Positions 25,407-34,127 of a stretch of 37,818 bases of DNA are shown piece by piece. The DNA is taken from contig JAAELW010000379.1 of NCBI GenBank assembly GCA_024226235.1, positions 1 to 37,818 of the forward strand, written 5' to 3'. The translations under genes and the position numbers were made by a program. The stretch's first letter is position 1. The number at the start of each line of letters is the position of its first letter. This stretch comes from a bacterium. Its GTDB lineage: Bacteria > Myxococcota_A > UBA9160 > UBA6930. The notes beneath the pieces are model-generated. The model was not told the DNA's origin, did not search any database, and saw only the letters and a program-made list of their open reading frames with translations.

Positions 25407-25525
25407 TAAAAGCTCTCCTCGAAATCGACTTCGATTCGGATCCGGAAAACAGTCAAGAAGAACACGCTCGATCGCGAAGGCTTCTAAAGGGTCTTGCGGC
25501 GGACCGAAGCCCTGGCCTGTAGGCG

Positions 25526-25540
25526 GAAATTTGTGTGCCA
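25526..25540 (-). promoter_or_regulatory. Sigma-54-like -24/-12 element upstream of the redox operon
   Basis: On the minus strand TGGCAC-ACAAA-TTTC matches the sigma-54 consensus TGGCAC-N5-TTGC at all but one defined base; the mismatch is in the important -12 G. It lies about 120 nt upstream of the first ATG. Arsenite oxidase operons in some Proteobacteria are sigma-54 dependent, which makes this plausible, but no activator gene is in view. Confidence 0.35.
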
Positions 25541-25562
25541 GAGAGGGGCGTTGAGGGTACGA

Positions 25563-25576
25563 ACGATTCCAATCGT
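25563..25576. promoter_or_regulatory. Operator-like dyad upstream of the sigma-54-like element
   Basis: ACGATT-CC-AATCGT is a 6-bp perfect inverted repeat with a 2-nt spacer, about 22 nt upstream of the sigma-54-like element on the minus strand. It may be an activator or repressor site for the redox operon. The short arms make chance possible. Confidence 0.3.
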
Positions 25577-25894
25577 CCGGGAATCACTACTTGCAGTGCT
25601 CCGATCCACGGAGCCAGCTTGGTCACGAGTGGGCAACGTAGGGGATGATCCAGGTCAGCGAACCTCCTGGCAGCCCATCAGAGAGCCCGCGATGAAGCAG
25701 CAATGGCACGCCTTCTCCCCCTCGGGGCTTCCGACATGAGTCGAGCGAGTGAACCTGTCAATTCCTGCTTCAACCCTGGCGGGGTTGATGGGGAAGTCCA
25801 GCGAGGTTCCGGTTCTGGTCCTGGCATTGGATGCCTCAAGCCTCCCCACCGCTCCGCCGATCCGTCCTCGACGGAGTCCTGGGAGGCATACTTG

Positions 25895-26401
25895 ATGCGA
25901 TGGGTGTTCTTCTTGCTCTGTTTCGTTCTGCTCGTGGCCTGCGGGGCCACTGGGTCGAAGCAGACTGCGATGTTGTATGCGAATCCACTCGATTCGCCGG
26001 ATGGCGTGATCGCCCGCTCGAGCGTGACGCTTGACCCGGCCACGTCCTGGGACGATGGCGGCTCGCTGCGCATCGACGCCGCGCAGGCGACGACCGTGCG
26101 TCTGTTCGAGACCGGTGACGTGGACGCGGAAGATGGCGTCGTGATCTACTCCGCGAGGATCCGCACGGAAGGTGTCGACGGGAAGGTGTATCTGGAGATG
26201 TGGGCGATCCTGCCCGGCGAGGGGGAGTTCTTTTCCAGAGCCCTCGATCAACCGATCTCCGGGAGCGTCGAGTGGACGAGCCAACAGACTCCGTTCTTCT
26301 TGAAGGCAGGCCAGAACCCGGAGAACCTCAAGCTCAACGTCGTGATCGAAGGCACCGGGACGGTGTGGATCGACGACATTCGCGTGACCGCCGCCGGATA
26401 G
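25895..26401 (+). CDS. Predicted lipoprotein with carbohydrate-binding-module-like beta-sandwich
   Basis: A 168-residue protein starting MRWVFFLLCFVLLVACGATG, a clear lipoprotein signal (lipobox LVAC). GGGAGG lies 8 nt before the ATG. The mature part reads like a CBM4/9 or discoidin-type jelly roll: SLRIDAAQATTVRLFE, VVIYSARIRTEGVDGKVYLEMW and the terminal GTGTVWIDDIRV, a common ending of such domains. No catalytic residues are evident; a binding role at the envelope is inference. It is divergent from the redox operon and followed by lhr after a gap with tandem dyads. Confidence 0.75.
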   Translation: MRWVFFLLCFVLLVACGATGSKQTAMLYANPLDSPDGVIARSSVTLDPATSWDDGGSLRIDAAQATTVRLFETGDVDAEDGVVIYSARIRTEGVDGKVYLEMWAILPGEGEFFSRALDQPISGSVEWTSQQTPFFLKAGQNPENLKLNVVIEGTGTVWIDDIRVTAAG

Positions 26402-26442
26402 CTCTCGATCGACCCGGTCGCGCGTTTGGTCCGGGAGTGTGA

Positions 26443-26484
26443 GCTGACGCCCAGAGTCAGCGCGAGCTGACGTCTGGAGTCAGC
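26443..26484. promoter_or_regulatory. Two tandem GCTGAC-N7-GTCAGC dyads upstream of lhr
   Basis: GCTGAC-N7-GTCAGC occurs at 26443-26461 and again at 26466-26484, a 23-bp period, 51 nt before the lhr start and 41 nt after the lipoprotein stop. Two identical-arm dyads at two helical turns suggest an operator pair. They could also form a double RNA hairpin ending the lipoprotein transcript. Confidence 0.45.
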
Positions 26485-26535
26485 AATAGCTGCCGCTGCT
26501 TGGGCCGGCGACAGACCGCGGGGTAACCTCCTGAG

Positions 26536-29500
26536 GTGGCCACCCCCGCCTCGTCGATCCTCTCTGCTTTCGGTGAGCCTGCCCGCCGTTGGTTCGAAGC
26601 TGGCTTCGATCGTCCGACTCCGGTGCAGGAGGAAGGCTGGGCACGGATCCTGGCTGGCGACCACGCGCTTCTGATCGCGCCGACCGGCAGCGGGAAGACC
26701 CTCGCCGCTTTCTTTGCGTGTCTCGATCGCCTCGGACGGGTGCCAGCGGAACCCGGTCCATCCGAACCCGCTCCGACCGCTGGCGTACGGGTGCTCTACA
26801 TCTCGCCGTTGAAGGCTCTGGTCTACGACATCGAGCGCAACTTGCGTGCGCCTCGGGTTGGAATCCAGCAGATGGCCGAGCGTCTCGGCCAATCGGATGC
26901 GTTTCGCGCACCCCGTGTCGCGGTGCGAACCGGCGACACTCCCCAGAAGGAACGCCGAGCGCAGGCTCGGGATCCGGCCGAGATCCTGATCACGACGCCC
27001 GAGTCGCTCTATCTGATCCTGGGTTCCCGACAACGCGAGACGCTGCGCACCGTCGAGACGATCATCGTCGACGAGATCCACGCGTTGGCACCGACCAAGC
27101 GCGGCTCTCACCTGGCGCTCTCGCTCGAACGGATCGCCGCCATGACCGGAGAGCGCGACCCGCAGCGCATCGGTCTTTCTGCCACGGCTCGGCCTGCCGA
27201 CGAAGTGGCGCGCTTCCTTGGGGGCGATCGGGAAGTTGCGATCGTCGATACGAGCCGGGTGCCACGGATCGATCTCACGCTATCGGTACCGGTTCCCGAC
27301 ATGACCCGCCCCGCGGATTTTCGGCCACCGCGACAGAGTGAACCCGCGAACGTGGACGACGCTTCGAGCCCGTCGCCGGGTCGGCTGCTCACACCGTCCT
27401 CGGACGATGCGGATACCAGCCTGTGGCCCGCCATCTACCCGGAGTTGATCGCTGCGATCCGCGCGCATCGCAGCACGATCCTGTTCGTGAACAGCAGGGG
27501 CCTGTGCGAGCGTCTGGCCCAGCGTCTGAACGAGCAGGCCGACGAGGATCTCGTGCGCGCCCACCACGGCAGTATCGCGCACGAGAAGCGCAAGGAGATC
27601 GAGGAAGGCCTGAAGCGCGGCACGTTGCGGGCGATCGTCGCCACCAGTTCGCTCGAACTCGGTATCGACATGGGCGCCGTCGATCTGGTGCTGATGGTCG
27701 AATCGCCAGGTGCCGTGGCGCGCGGTCTTCAGCGGATCGGGCGGGCGGGGCACCAGGTGGGCGTTCCGAGCAAGGGGAGGGTGTTCCCGAAGCACCGCGG
27801 CGATCTGCTCGAGGCCACGGTCGTGGCTGCGGGCATGCGACGTGGAGAGGTGGAGCCGCTTCGCATTCCCCGCAATCCGTTGGATGTGCTCGCTCAGCAG
27901 ATCGTCGCAATGTCCTCGATGGACTCCTGGGAGGTCGAGGCACTGGCCCGGGTGGTTGGGCGCACGGCGAACTTCAGCGATCTCTCCCGGGACCTGCTCC
28001 ATGCGGTGCTCGACATGCTCGCCGGGCGTTATCCGTCGACCGATTTCGCCGAACTCCGACCGCGTCTGATCTGGGACCGGGAGCACGGTCGGATCGAGGC
28101 GCGGCGTGGCTCGTCGAAGATCGCGCTGCTGTCCGGTGGAACGATTCCCGATCGAGGTCTCTACACGGTGCACCTCGGTACCGATGGCCCACGAATCGGT
28201 GAGCTCGATGAGGAGATGGTCCACGAGTCGCGGACGGGTGACGCGATCACCCTCGGCGCTTCCACCTGGCGCATTACCGAGATCACGCGGGATCGGGTCG
28301 TCGTGGCTCCGGCGCCCGGCGAACCGGGCCGGCTGCCATTCTGGCATGGCGATGGTCCCGGTCGTCCGGTGCAATTGGGCCAGGCCATGGGACGCTTCGT
28401 GCGCGAGCTATCCGAGCACTGCCGGGAGGCCGGCGGCGAGTTTCACGAGGGACGGGCCGCCGGCGGCGAGCTTCACGAGGGACGGGCCGCCGGGGAAGCA
28501 TGGCTCCGCGATGACTTTGCCCTCGACGAGTACGCGGCTCGCAACCTCGTCGACTATGTGATCGACCAGCACGAGAGCGCGGGCGCATTGCCTACGGATC
28601 GCGCCATCACCATCGAGCGTTTTCGCGATGAGCTGGGCGATTGGCGGGTGTGCCTGCTGAGCCCGTTCGGCTCACGGCTGCACGCGCCCTGGGCGCTCGC
28701 GATCCAGGCACGGCTCGGCGCGGAGAAGGGCCACGAGGTGCAGGCGCTGTGGAGCGATGACGGAATCGTGCTGCGCTTCGCCGATGCGGAGGAGTTGCCC
28801 GCAACTTCGGTGTTCCTGCCGGAACCCGAAGAGGTCGAAGATCTGGTGGTCGCGCAGCTCGAACATTCCGCGCTCTTCGCTGGGCAGTTCCGCGAGAACG
28901 CAGCGCGGGCGTTGTTGCTCCCGCGCTGGCGGCCCGGCGCCCGCACGCCGCTCTGGGTCCAACGGTTGCGAGCCCAGAACCTGCTGGCGGTGGCCCGCGA
29001 ATTCCCGTCTTTTCCGATCATGCTCGAAACCTATCGGGCCTGTCTGCAGGATGTCTTCGATCTGCCCGGCCTGGTCGAGCTTCTCGCATCCATCCGGAGT
29101 CGCCGTGTCCGCGTGGACGACGTCGAAACACGCCAGGCCTCTCCTTTTGCGCGTTCCCTCGTCTTCGCCTACACCGCGGTCTTCCTCTACCAGGGTGACA
29201 CGCCGGTCGCCGAGCGGCGCGCTCAGGCACTGACTCTCGATCGCGACATGCTGCGCGATCTGCTCGGCCAGGAAGAGCTTCGCGATCTGCTCGACGCGTC
29301 GGTGATCGAAGAGACGGAAGCCGATCTGCAGTGCCTCTCTGTCGATCGCAAGGCGCGCCACGCAGACGCACTTCACGACCTGCTGCGTCGGGTGGGTGAC
29401 TTGACGAGCGACGAGCTCTGCCTGCGCTGCGAAGATGATCCGGAGGCCTGGCTGGCTGAACTCGAGATCTCGCATCGGGCAGTGCATCTCGAGATCGGCG

Positions 29501-31119
29501 GCGAAGAGCGTTGGATCGCGGCCGAAGATGCTGCGCTCTACCGGGATTCCCTCGGTGTGGCACTTCCGGCAGGCTTGCCGGAGGCCTTCCTCGAGCCCGT
29601 TGCCGACGCCGCCCTGCGGTTGTTCCGGCGCTACACGCGGGTCCACGGCCCGTTCGTCACGAGCCGGATTGCGGGTCGTTATGCATGGCTCTCCCCGCAG
29701 GCCCAGGTCGTCCTGGGGGGGCTGGAGACCCGCGGAAAACTCTTGTCTGGCGAGTTCCATCCGGAAGGCCGCGAACGTGAGTGGTGCGAGCCGGAGGTGC
29801 TCCGGCGGATCCGTCGTCGCACTCTGGCTCGGCTGCGCGGTGAAGTCGCGGCGGTCGATGCGAGCACCCTAGTGCACTTCTTGCCGGAGTGGCATGGCGT
29901 GGGTGCGCAGGGTGCACCGGATCTGCGGCTTGCCGAAGCCCTCGACCAGCTCGAGGGCCTGCCTCTTCCGTTCTCGGAGCTCGAGAGCGTGATCCTCCCG
30001 GCCCGAGTGCCCGGGTTCGATCCGCGCATGCTCGACGAACTCGGTGCACAGGGCCAGTTGGCCTGGCTGGGTTGCGGGTCGCTCGGCGATCGCGATGGGC
30101 GGGTCGCGCTGTATCGTCGGGAGCGAATCGGACTCCTGGTCGAAGGCGGTGAGCCTCCGGAGGACGCGAGCCCGCTCCATCTGGCGCTACTGGATCACTT
30201 GCAGAGCCGCGGTGCGTCCTTCTTTGCGGAGCTCGCGACCGCGACCGGTGAGCCGACGCGAGGTCCGTTGCTGCACGCCCTCTGGGATCTCGTCTGGGCG
30301 GGGCTCGTCACCAACGACACGTTGGCACCGCTGCGCGGGCTGGCGGTGCTCAAGGAGCCCCATCGCCGAGGGCTGGCGGTGCGCAAAGAGTCCCGTCGCC
30401 GAGGGCCGCGTGCGTTGCCTTCGGCCACTTCCGGGCGGTGGTCCCTCGTCGCATCCCTTCTCCCGGACAAGGCCGATCCGACCGCCCGCGCCCATGCGCG
30501 AGCACTGCAGTTGCTGGAGCGTCATGGCGTCGCGAGCCGCGATGTCATGGCACTGGAATCGGTGCCGGGAGGCTGGAGCGCGCTGTATCCCGTATTTCGC
30601 GAGATGGAGGAAATGGGGAAGCTGCGCCGTGGCCACTTCGTCGAGGGCTACAGCGGGGCGCAGTTTGCGTACGCCGGGGCGGTCGATCGCTTGCGTGCGG
30701 CACGCCACTCGGGTGACGAGCCCATCGTGCGCGTCCTGGCTGCCTGCGATCCAGCCCAGCCCTTCGGTGCGTTGATTCCGTGGCCGACACCCCGCAGTGA
30801 GCGCGCTCGCCCGCGTCGGAGTGCCGGAGCACGGGTCGTGCTCGTAGACGGCGAGATCGTCCTGTTCATCGATCCTTCGGCACGGCGTGTCTGGAGCTTC
30901 CAGGCGGCAGACGAGAGCCGGGAGGAGGAGACACAGGACCGCGCTGTTCGAGCCCTTCATCGCCTGTTCGACGACCGCAGTCGGAATCTCCTCCGGATCG
31001 AAGAGATCGATGCGGAGCCCGCCGCGCGCTCTTCGCTGGCAGAGGTGTTCGTGCGTGCCGGCTTCCGTCCGAGCTACAAGGGGCTCGAGCTGGAGCGCAG
31101 CGGGCGCCTCCGGGACTGA
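26536..31119 (+). CDS. lhr: Lhr-type superfamily 2 DNA helicase, full length
   Basis: A 1527-residue protein from a GTG start, close to E. coli Lhr (1538). The helicase core has RPTPVQEEGW (Q motif), APTGSGKT (Lys54), TTPESLYL, DEIHALAPTKRGSH (Asp179-His182), GLSATARP, VNSRGLCERLAQRLNEQ, SSLELGIDMGAVDLV and QRIGRAGHQVG. The Lhr winged-helix/beta-barrel core follows, then the long Lhr-C-terminal part with further winged-helix domains. Lhr is a 3'-5' DNA/RNA-DNA translocase implicated in DNA repair; the E. coli C-terminal part has uracil-DNA glycosylase activity. Two in-frame duplications occur: 30 bp at 28432-28491 and 33 bp at 30337-30402. It ends 9 nt before a convergent gene. Confidence 0.95.
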   Translation: MATPASSILSAFGEPARRWFEAGFDRPTPVQEEGWARILAGDHALLIAPTGSGKTLAAFFACLDRLGRVPAEPGPSEPAPTAGVRVLYISPLKALVYDIERNLRAPRVGIQQMAERLGQSDAFRAPRVAVRTGDTPQKERRAQARDPAEILITTPESLYLILGSRQRETLRTVETIIVDEIHALAPTKRGSHLALSLERIAAMTGERDPQRIGLSATARPADEVARFLGGDREVAIVDTSRVPRIDLTLSVPVPDMTRPADFRPPRQSEPANVDDASSPSPGRLLTPSSDDADTSLWPAIYPELIAAIRAHRSTILFVNSRGLCERLAQRLNEQADEDLVRAHHGSIAHEKRKEIEEGLKRGTLRAIVATSSLELGIDMGAVDLVLMVESPGAVARGLQRIGRAGHQVGVPSKGRVFPKHRGDLLEATVVAAGMRRGEVEPLRIPRNPLDVLAQQIVAMSSMDSWEVEALARVVGRTANFSDLSRDLLHAVLDMLAGRYPSTDFAELRPRLIWDREHGRIEARRGSSKIALLSGGTIPDRGLYTVHLGTDGPRIGELDEEMVHESRTGDAITLGASTWRITEITRDRVVVAPAPGEPGRLPFWHGDGPGRPVQLGQAMGRFVRELSEHCREAGGEFHEGRAAGGELHEGRAAGEAWLRDDFALDEYAARNLVDYVIDQHESAGALPTDRAITIERFRDELGDWRVCLLSPFGSRLHAPWALAIQARLGAEKGHEVQALWSDDGIVLRFADAEELPATSVFLPEPEEVEDLVVAQLEHSALFAGQFRENAARALLLPRWRPGARTPLWVQRLRAQNLLAVAREFPSFPIMLETYRACLQDVFDLPGLVELLASIRSRRVRVDDVETRQASPFARSLVFAYTAVFLYQGDTPVAERRAQALTLDRDMLRDLLGQEELRDLLDASVIEETEADLQCLSVDRKARHADALHDLLRRVGDLTSDELCLRCEDDPEAWLAELEISHRAVHLEIGGEERWIAAEDAALYRDSLGVALPAGLPEAFLEPVADAALRLFRRYTRVHGPFVTSRIAGRYAWLSPQAQVVLGGLETRGKLLSGEFHPEGREREWCEPEVLRRIRRRTLARLRGEVAAVDASTLVHFLPEWHGVGAQGAPDLRLAEALDQLEGLPLPFSELESVILPARVPGFDPRMLDELGAQGQLAWLGCGSLGDRDGRVALYRRERIGLLVEGGEPPEDASPLHLALLDHLQSRGASFFAELATATGEPTRGPLLHALWDLVWAGLVTNDTLAPLRGLAVLKEPHRRGLAVRKESRRRGPRALPSATSGRWSLVASLLPDKADPTARAHARALQLLERHGVASRDVMALESVPGGWSALYPVFREMEEMGKLRRGHFVEGYSGAQFAYAGAVDRLRAARHSGDEPIVRVLAACDPAQPFGALIPWPTPRSERARPRRSAGARVVLVDGEIVLFIDPSARRVWSFQAADESREEETQDRAVRALHRLFDDRSRNLLRIEEIDAEPAARSSLAEVFVRAGFRPSYKGLELERSGRLRD
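28432..28491 (+). repeat. In-frame 30-bp tandem duplication in lhr
   Basis: Two 30-bp units (28432-28461, 28462-28491) encode GGEFHEGRAA and GGELHEGRAA and differ at a single base. The segment lies in a probable surface loop after the helicase core. Confidence 0.92.
30337..30402 (+). repeat. In-frame 33-bp tandem duplication in lhr
   Basis: Two 33-bp units (30337-30369, 30370-30402) encode GLAVLKEPHRR and GLAVRKESRRR. They share most bases, and the frame is preserved. It sits in a basic linker of the C-terminal half. Confidence 0.9.
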
Positions 31120-31128
31120 TTCGACCGC

Positions 31129-31608
31129 CTACGCTTCGATCAACCCGTCCAACGCCGGCCAATCCACGGCGCTCTGGGCTGCAAAGGCCTCGATCAGCAG
31201 GCCGCGGTCCGCATCGTCAGGGCCCGCCGCACGGAAGGTGTCGATGGCTTTGGCCAGTGTGGCTTCGGGCGGACACGCGGGCCGCTCTTCCTTCAGCGAG
31301 CCTTCTTCGTGCTCGATCTCCAGCAGGTCGAGCCATTCGGTCAGTAGCTCCAGCCGGGACTCGAGGAAGTAGGTGGCCAGGATCTCTTCGGCCAGGCCGG
31401 TTGCTGCCACACGGGCCAGCGCCCTGCGGACCATCTGGGCGCGCCGTTGCGGAGCCAGCTTCATCACGAAGCGCGGCCGGGCTTTCATCACGGCACTCGC
31501 GGCCGCCACGGCCTGGGTGTACGCGCCCGGCGTGCTCTCCCGGATCTGCTCCAGAAGCTCGGTCGCCCGCTCAGGGCTCATGCGCGCGAAGACCTGGTAT
31601 GCCTTCAT
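31129..31608 (-). CDS. Uncharacterised helical protein
   Basis: A 159-residue protein I do not recognise. It starts MKAYQVFARMSPERATELLEQI after a GGGGGACG ribosome-binding site; the frame is open to 31710, but that part lacks coding character. The sequence is alpha-helical, with a basic middle (RPRFVMKLAPQRRAQMVRRALARV) and an acidic later part (LEIEHEEGSLKEERP). It has no signal peptide or membrane segment. It is convergent with lhr (stops 9 nt apart) and has no clear operon partner. Confidence 0.7.
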   Translation of the reverse strand: MKAYQVFARMSPERATELLEQIRESTPGAYTQAVAAASAVMKARPRFVMKLAPQRRAQMVRRALARVAATGLAEEILATYFLESRLELLTEWLDLLEIEHEEGSLKEERPACPPEATLAKAIDTFRAAGPDDADRGLLIEAFAAQSAVDWPALDGLIEA

Positions 31609-31831
31609 CTCGTCCCCCCAGGCACAGCGTTGTAGCAGCCATGGAGGGCTGCTGCGATGGCGGGCTCTGGCCAGGCCCGGCTGGCCCCGTACTTGGAGGA
31701 GCATCTGCACTGGGGAGGGCGTAGGGTAAGGGATGCCTCGGGTCCAGCGATCTCGCAGGGCCGTTCACCCGTGGGGCAAAGGGGGTCCTGGGTTGGGGCC
31801 CTTTCACTTCAGTCGATCCCCAGAGCCGCCG

Positions 31832-32257
31832 ATGACAGGGGCAATGAGCGCATTGACCTCCCCGATACCGCCCAAGGACGACCCGCGCCATCTGCGCGGG
31901 CTGTTCGATCGAGCCACCGAACTTGCGCAACAGCACGGCGTGACCTCGGTATTCGTTGGCATTGCTGGCGATGAAACCGATCTGCTCGCGCCCGAATTCA
32001 TCGACTATGTCGAGAGCGCGTTGCGGGTAGAAGACTGGGTATTCCGACTGCTGCGCGGCCGAGCGGTCCTTCTGCTGGCCGATCTGGATCGGACCAAGGC
32101 GGCCTCGGTTCTCGAGCGGATCCGAGACGAATTCACCGCCCAGTTCGCGCCCCGAGACGGATTCGAGGTGGCCCTCGGCTACTACGAGGTGGAGCCCGGG
32201 CCGTCCGCTGCTCAGGCAAAGAAGATCCTCCCGGTGATCTTCGATCCGTCAGGCTAG
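31832..32257 (+). CDS. Small protein resembling a degenerate GGDEF domain
   Basis: About 141 residues from ATG 31832 (a second ATG at 31844 is also possible; neither has a good ribosome-binding site). The pattern VEDWVFRLLRGRAVLLLADLDRTKAASVLERI, in pieces, followed by FEVALGYYEVEPG, resembles the second half of a GGDEF domain (the D-x-F/helix and the SxGxA-like strand), but the GGDEF signature itself is missing. Cyclic-di-GMP synthesis is therefore unlikely; a regulatory or binding role is possible. This is a weak structural impression. It ends one nucleotide before the convergent LLM gene ends. Confidence 0.5.
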   Translation: MTGAMSALTSPIPPKDDPRHLRGLFDRATELAQQHGVTSVFVGIAGDETDLLAPEFIDYVESALRVEDWVFRLLRGRAVLLLADLDRTKAASVLERIRDEFTAQFAPRDGFEVALGYYEVEPGPSAAQAKKILPVIFDPSG

Positions 32258-32258
32258 T

Positions 32259-33260
32259 TCATCCACTCCGGCCGGGCGCGAACGCCTCGAGCATGCGCAA
32301 CGCATCCTCCTTCCGCGCGGCCAGCGGAGCGAGCACCGGTGTCGTCACCCCCGCAGCGACGAATCCGGCCAGTTTCTCGCGGCACTCGTCGACGCTCCCG
32401 AGGATCACGATGCGATCGATCAACTCGTCGTGAATCGCCTTGCCGACGGCTTCTCGGTCTCGCTTCGCAAATCCGTCGCGGATCGCGCGGGCCTCGTCCT
32501 CGAAGCCACACCAGGCGATGAACTTGTTGTAGACGGGCTGTGCCAGGTAGCCGCCGAAGCCCGCGCGCACGATGTTCCGGGCCGCAGGGACGTCGTCGGT
32601 GATGGCAAGCTGGAAGCGGCTCACGATTTCGTCGCCGGTGGCGTCCCGGCCGGCGGCTGTGGCTCCCGCTCGATAGGCGGAGAGGATCTGCTCCATCGCC
32701 TCCACGGGCTGGAAGTTGATGATCAGCCCTTCGCTGACCTCTCCGGCCAGGTTCAGCATCTTTTCGCGCAGTCCGGCCAGGTAGATCGGAACCGGCTCAG
32801 GCGGCACGCAACCCAGGCGCAATCCTTTCGAGCGCAGGCGCTTGCCGTCGTAGCTCGTCTTCTCTCCAGCCAGGGCCTGACGGATGATCGCGACGGAGTC
32901 CCGGACCGTTGAAACCGGCGCTTCGAAGGGCACGCCGTTCCAATCGCCAATGATCGCGTGGCTCGACGAGCCCAGGCCCAGCCGGAAACGCCCTGGTGCA
33001 AGTTGGCCGAGCGTTCCGGCGCTCATCGCCAGCACCGCCGGTGTGCGGTTGTAGACCGGTACGATGGCCGTGCCGAGGGTCAGCGTGCTGGTGGCTTGAA
33101 GGATTGCACCTGCCAGGGTGAAGGAGTCTGGGCCGGCCGTCTCGGCCATCCAGATGGCTTCGTAGCCCCAGTCTTGTTCAGCGCGCTGGGCGAGCTCGAC
33201 CGAGGTGCGCGCGTCGCCAAACGGCAACGTGAACGCGAGCTTTCCGAGAGAGCCCGCCAC
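32259..33260 (-). CDS. LLM-class (F420-dependent) oxidoreductase
   Basis: A 333-residue luciferase-like monooxygenase family protein with TIM-barrel landmarks: LAQRAEQDWGYEAIWMAET, TLTLGTAIVPVYNRTP, GRFRLGLGSSSH and VPIYLAGLREKMLNLAGEVSEG. The residue pattern is that of the F420-dependent oxidoreductase clades rather than of flavin monooxygenases, but the cofactor is inferred. The GTG start overlaps the stop of the upstream SDR gene by 1 nt (TAGTG), so the two are coupled. It lies at the end of the citrate synthase-led gene row. The substrate is unknown; fatty or aromatic acid metabolism would fit the SDR neighbour. Confidence 0.88.
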   Translation of the reverse strand: MAGSLGKLAFTLPFGDARTSVELAQRAEQDWGYEAIWMAETAGPDSFTLAGAILQATSTLTLGTAIVPVYNRTPAVLAMSAGTLGQLAPGRFRLGLGSSSHAIIGDWNGVPFEAPVSTVRDSVAIIRQALAGEKTSYDGKRLRSKGLRLGCVPPEPVPIYLAGLREKMLNLAGEVSEGLIINFQPVEAMEQILSAYRAGATAAGRDATGDEIVSRFQLAITDDVPAARNIVRAGFGGYLAQPVYNKFIAWCGFEDEARAIRDGFAKRDREAVGKAIHDELIDRIVILGSVDECREKLAGFVAAGVTTPVLAPLAARKEDALRMLEAFAPGRSG

Positions 33261-34030
33261 TACTTGGGCTGCATCCGGATCGCACCGTCGAGGCGGATCA
33301 CCTCACCGTTGAGCATCGGGTTCTCGAGGATGTGGCAAGCCAGGGCCGCGTACTCGGGCGGCTCACCCAGGCGCGCAGGGAATGGGATCTGGCGGCCCAG
33401 GGCCTCGCGTGCCGGATCGGGCAAACCCATCAACATCGGTGTCAGGAACAGCCCCGGCGCGATCGTGCAGACACGGATGCCCGACACCGCGAGATCCCTT
33501 GCGATCGGGAGCGTCATCCCGACCACTCCGCCCTTCGATGCGGAGTAGGCGCACTGGCCGATCTGTCCCTCGAAAGCTGCGACCGATGCGGTGTTCACGA
33601 TCGCACCGCGCTCTCCCTCCTCGTTCGGTTCGTTTCCGACCATCCGCGCCGCCGCAAGGCGGATCACGTTGAAGCTGCCGATCAGGTTCACCTCGATCGT
33701 CATCCGGAACAGGCCCAGGTCGAAAGGCGTGCCGTCCTTTCCGACCGTGCGGCCCGCCATGCCGATGCCGGCACAGTTGATTGCTGCGCGGAGCGGTCCG
33801 AGCTCGTCCACCGCCCGGTCGAGGGAGGCGCCGACCTGTTCCTCATCCGTCACATTCGTCTCGCAGAAGATCACGCCGGCTCCGAGCTCCCTGGCGATGG
33901 CTTCCCCATTCGACCGGCCGAGATCGAGGATTGCGACCTTGCCGCCGCGGGCCACGATCTCCCTCGCGGTCGCCTCGCCGAGGCCCGAGCCTCCTCCGGT
34001 GACCGCTGCTACGACCTGTCCCACATCCAT
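33260..34030 (-). CDS. Short-chain dehydrogenase, 3-hydroxyacyl-CoA dehydrogenase type (HSD17B10-like)
   Basis: A 256-residue classical SDR. The NAD-binding TGGGSGLG is near the N-terminus, followed by NCAGIG, the Ser region [14 protein letters not shown] and catalytic YSASKGG. The [38 protein letters not shown] ending, in pieces, is typical of type-II 3-hydroxyacyl-CoA dehydrogenases (HSD17B10-like) of beta-oxidation. AAGGAG precedes ATG 34030 by 6 nt. It overlaps the LLM gene by 1 nt downstream. The aminotransferase gene ends 73 nt upstream, with a 19-bp direct repeat in between. Confidence 0.93.
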   Translation of the reverse strand: MDVGQVVAAVTGGGSGLGEATAREIVARGGKVAILDLGRSNGEAIARELGAGVIFCETNVTDEEQVGASLDRAVDELGPLRAAINCAGIGMAGRTVGKDGTPFDLGLFRMTIEVNLIGSFNVIRLAAARMVGNEPNEEGERGAIVNTASVAAFEGQIGQCAYSASKGGVVGMTLPIARDLAVSGIRVCTIAPGLFLTPMLMGLPDPAREALGRQIPFPARLGEPPEYAALACHILENPMLNGEVIRLDGAIRMQPK

Positions 34031-34076
34031 TTCGGCTCCTTCCTGTTTCAGGGAGGCGGATCGTACGGTGCCTCTC

Positions 34077-34127
34077 CGTTCGCGTCGAGCAGCAGCTCCG
34101 GTTTCAGGCGTTTGCGTCGAGCAGCAG
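34077..34127. repeat. 19-bp direct repeat (period 32) at the aminotransferase 3' end
   Basis: CGTT(C/T)GCGTCGAGCAGCAG occurs at 34077-34095 and 34109-34127, differing at one base. One copy encodes the last residues of the aminotransferase and the other lies just past its stop (34104-34106). It resembles the partly decayed remains of a 32-bp tandem duplication. Confidence 0.7.

Larger units (their letters stand above)
25407..25894. other. 488-nt intergenic region between divergent redox operon and lipoprotein gene
   Basis: No convincing gene is present. It should hold the promoters of both divergent transcripts. The part nearer the redox operon has a ribosome-binding site, a sigma-54-like element (25526-25540), an ACGATT-CC-AATCGT dyad (25563-25576) and a small CTCCG-N5-CGGAG dyad (25599-25613). 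The lipoprotein frame is open upstream to 25703, but the lipoprotein signal fixes its start at 25895. Confidence 0.7.

Noticed and set aside
31634-31653. AGCAGCC-N6-GGCTGCT hairpin upstream of the unknown helical gene
   Set aside because: It is a 7-bp stem at no gene end, without further support; probably chance in GC-rich sequence.
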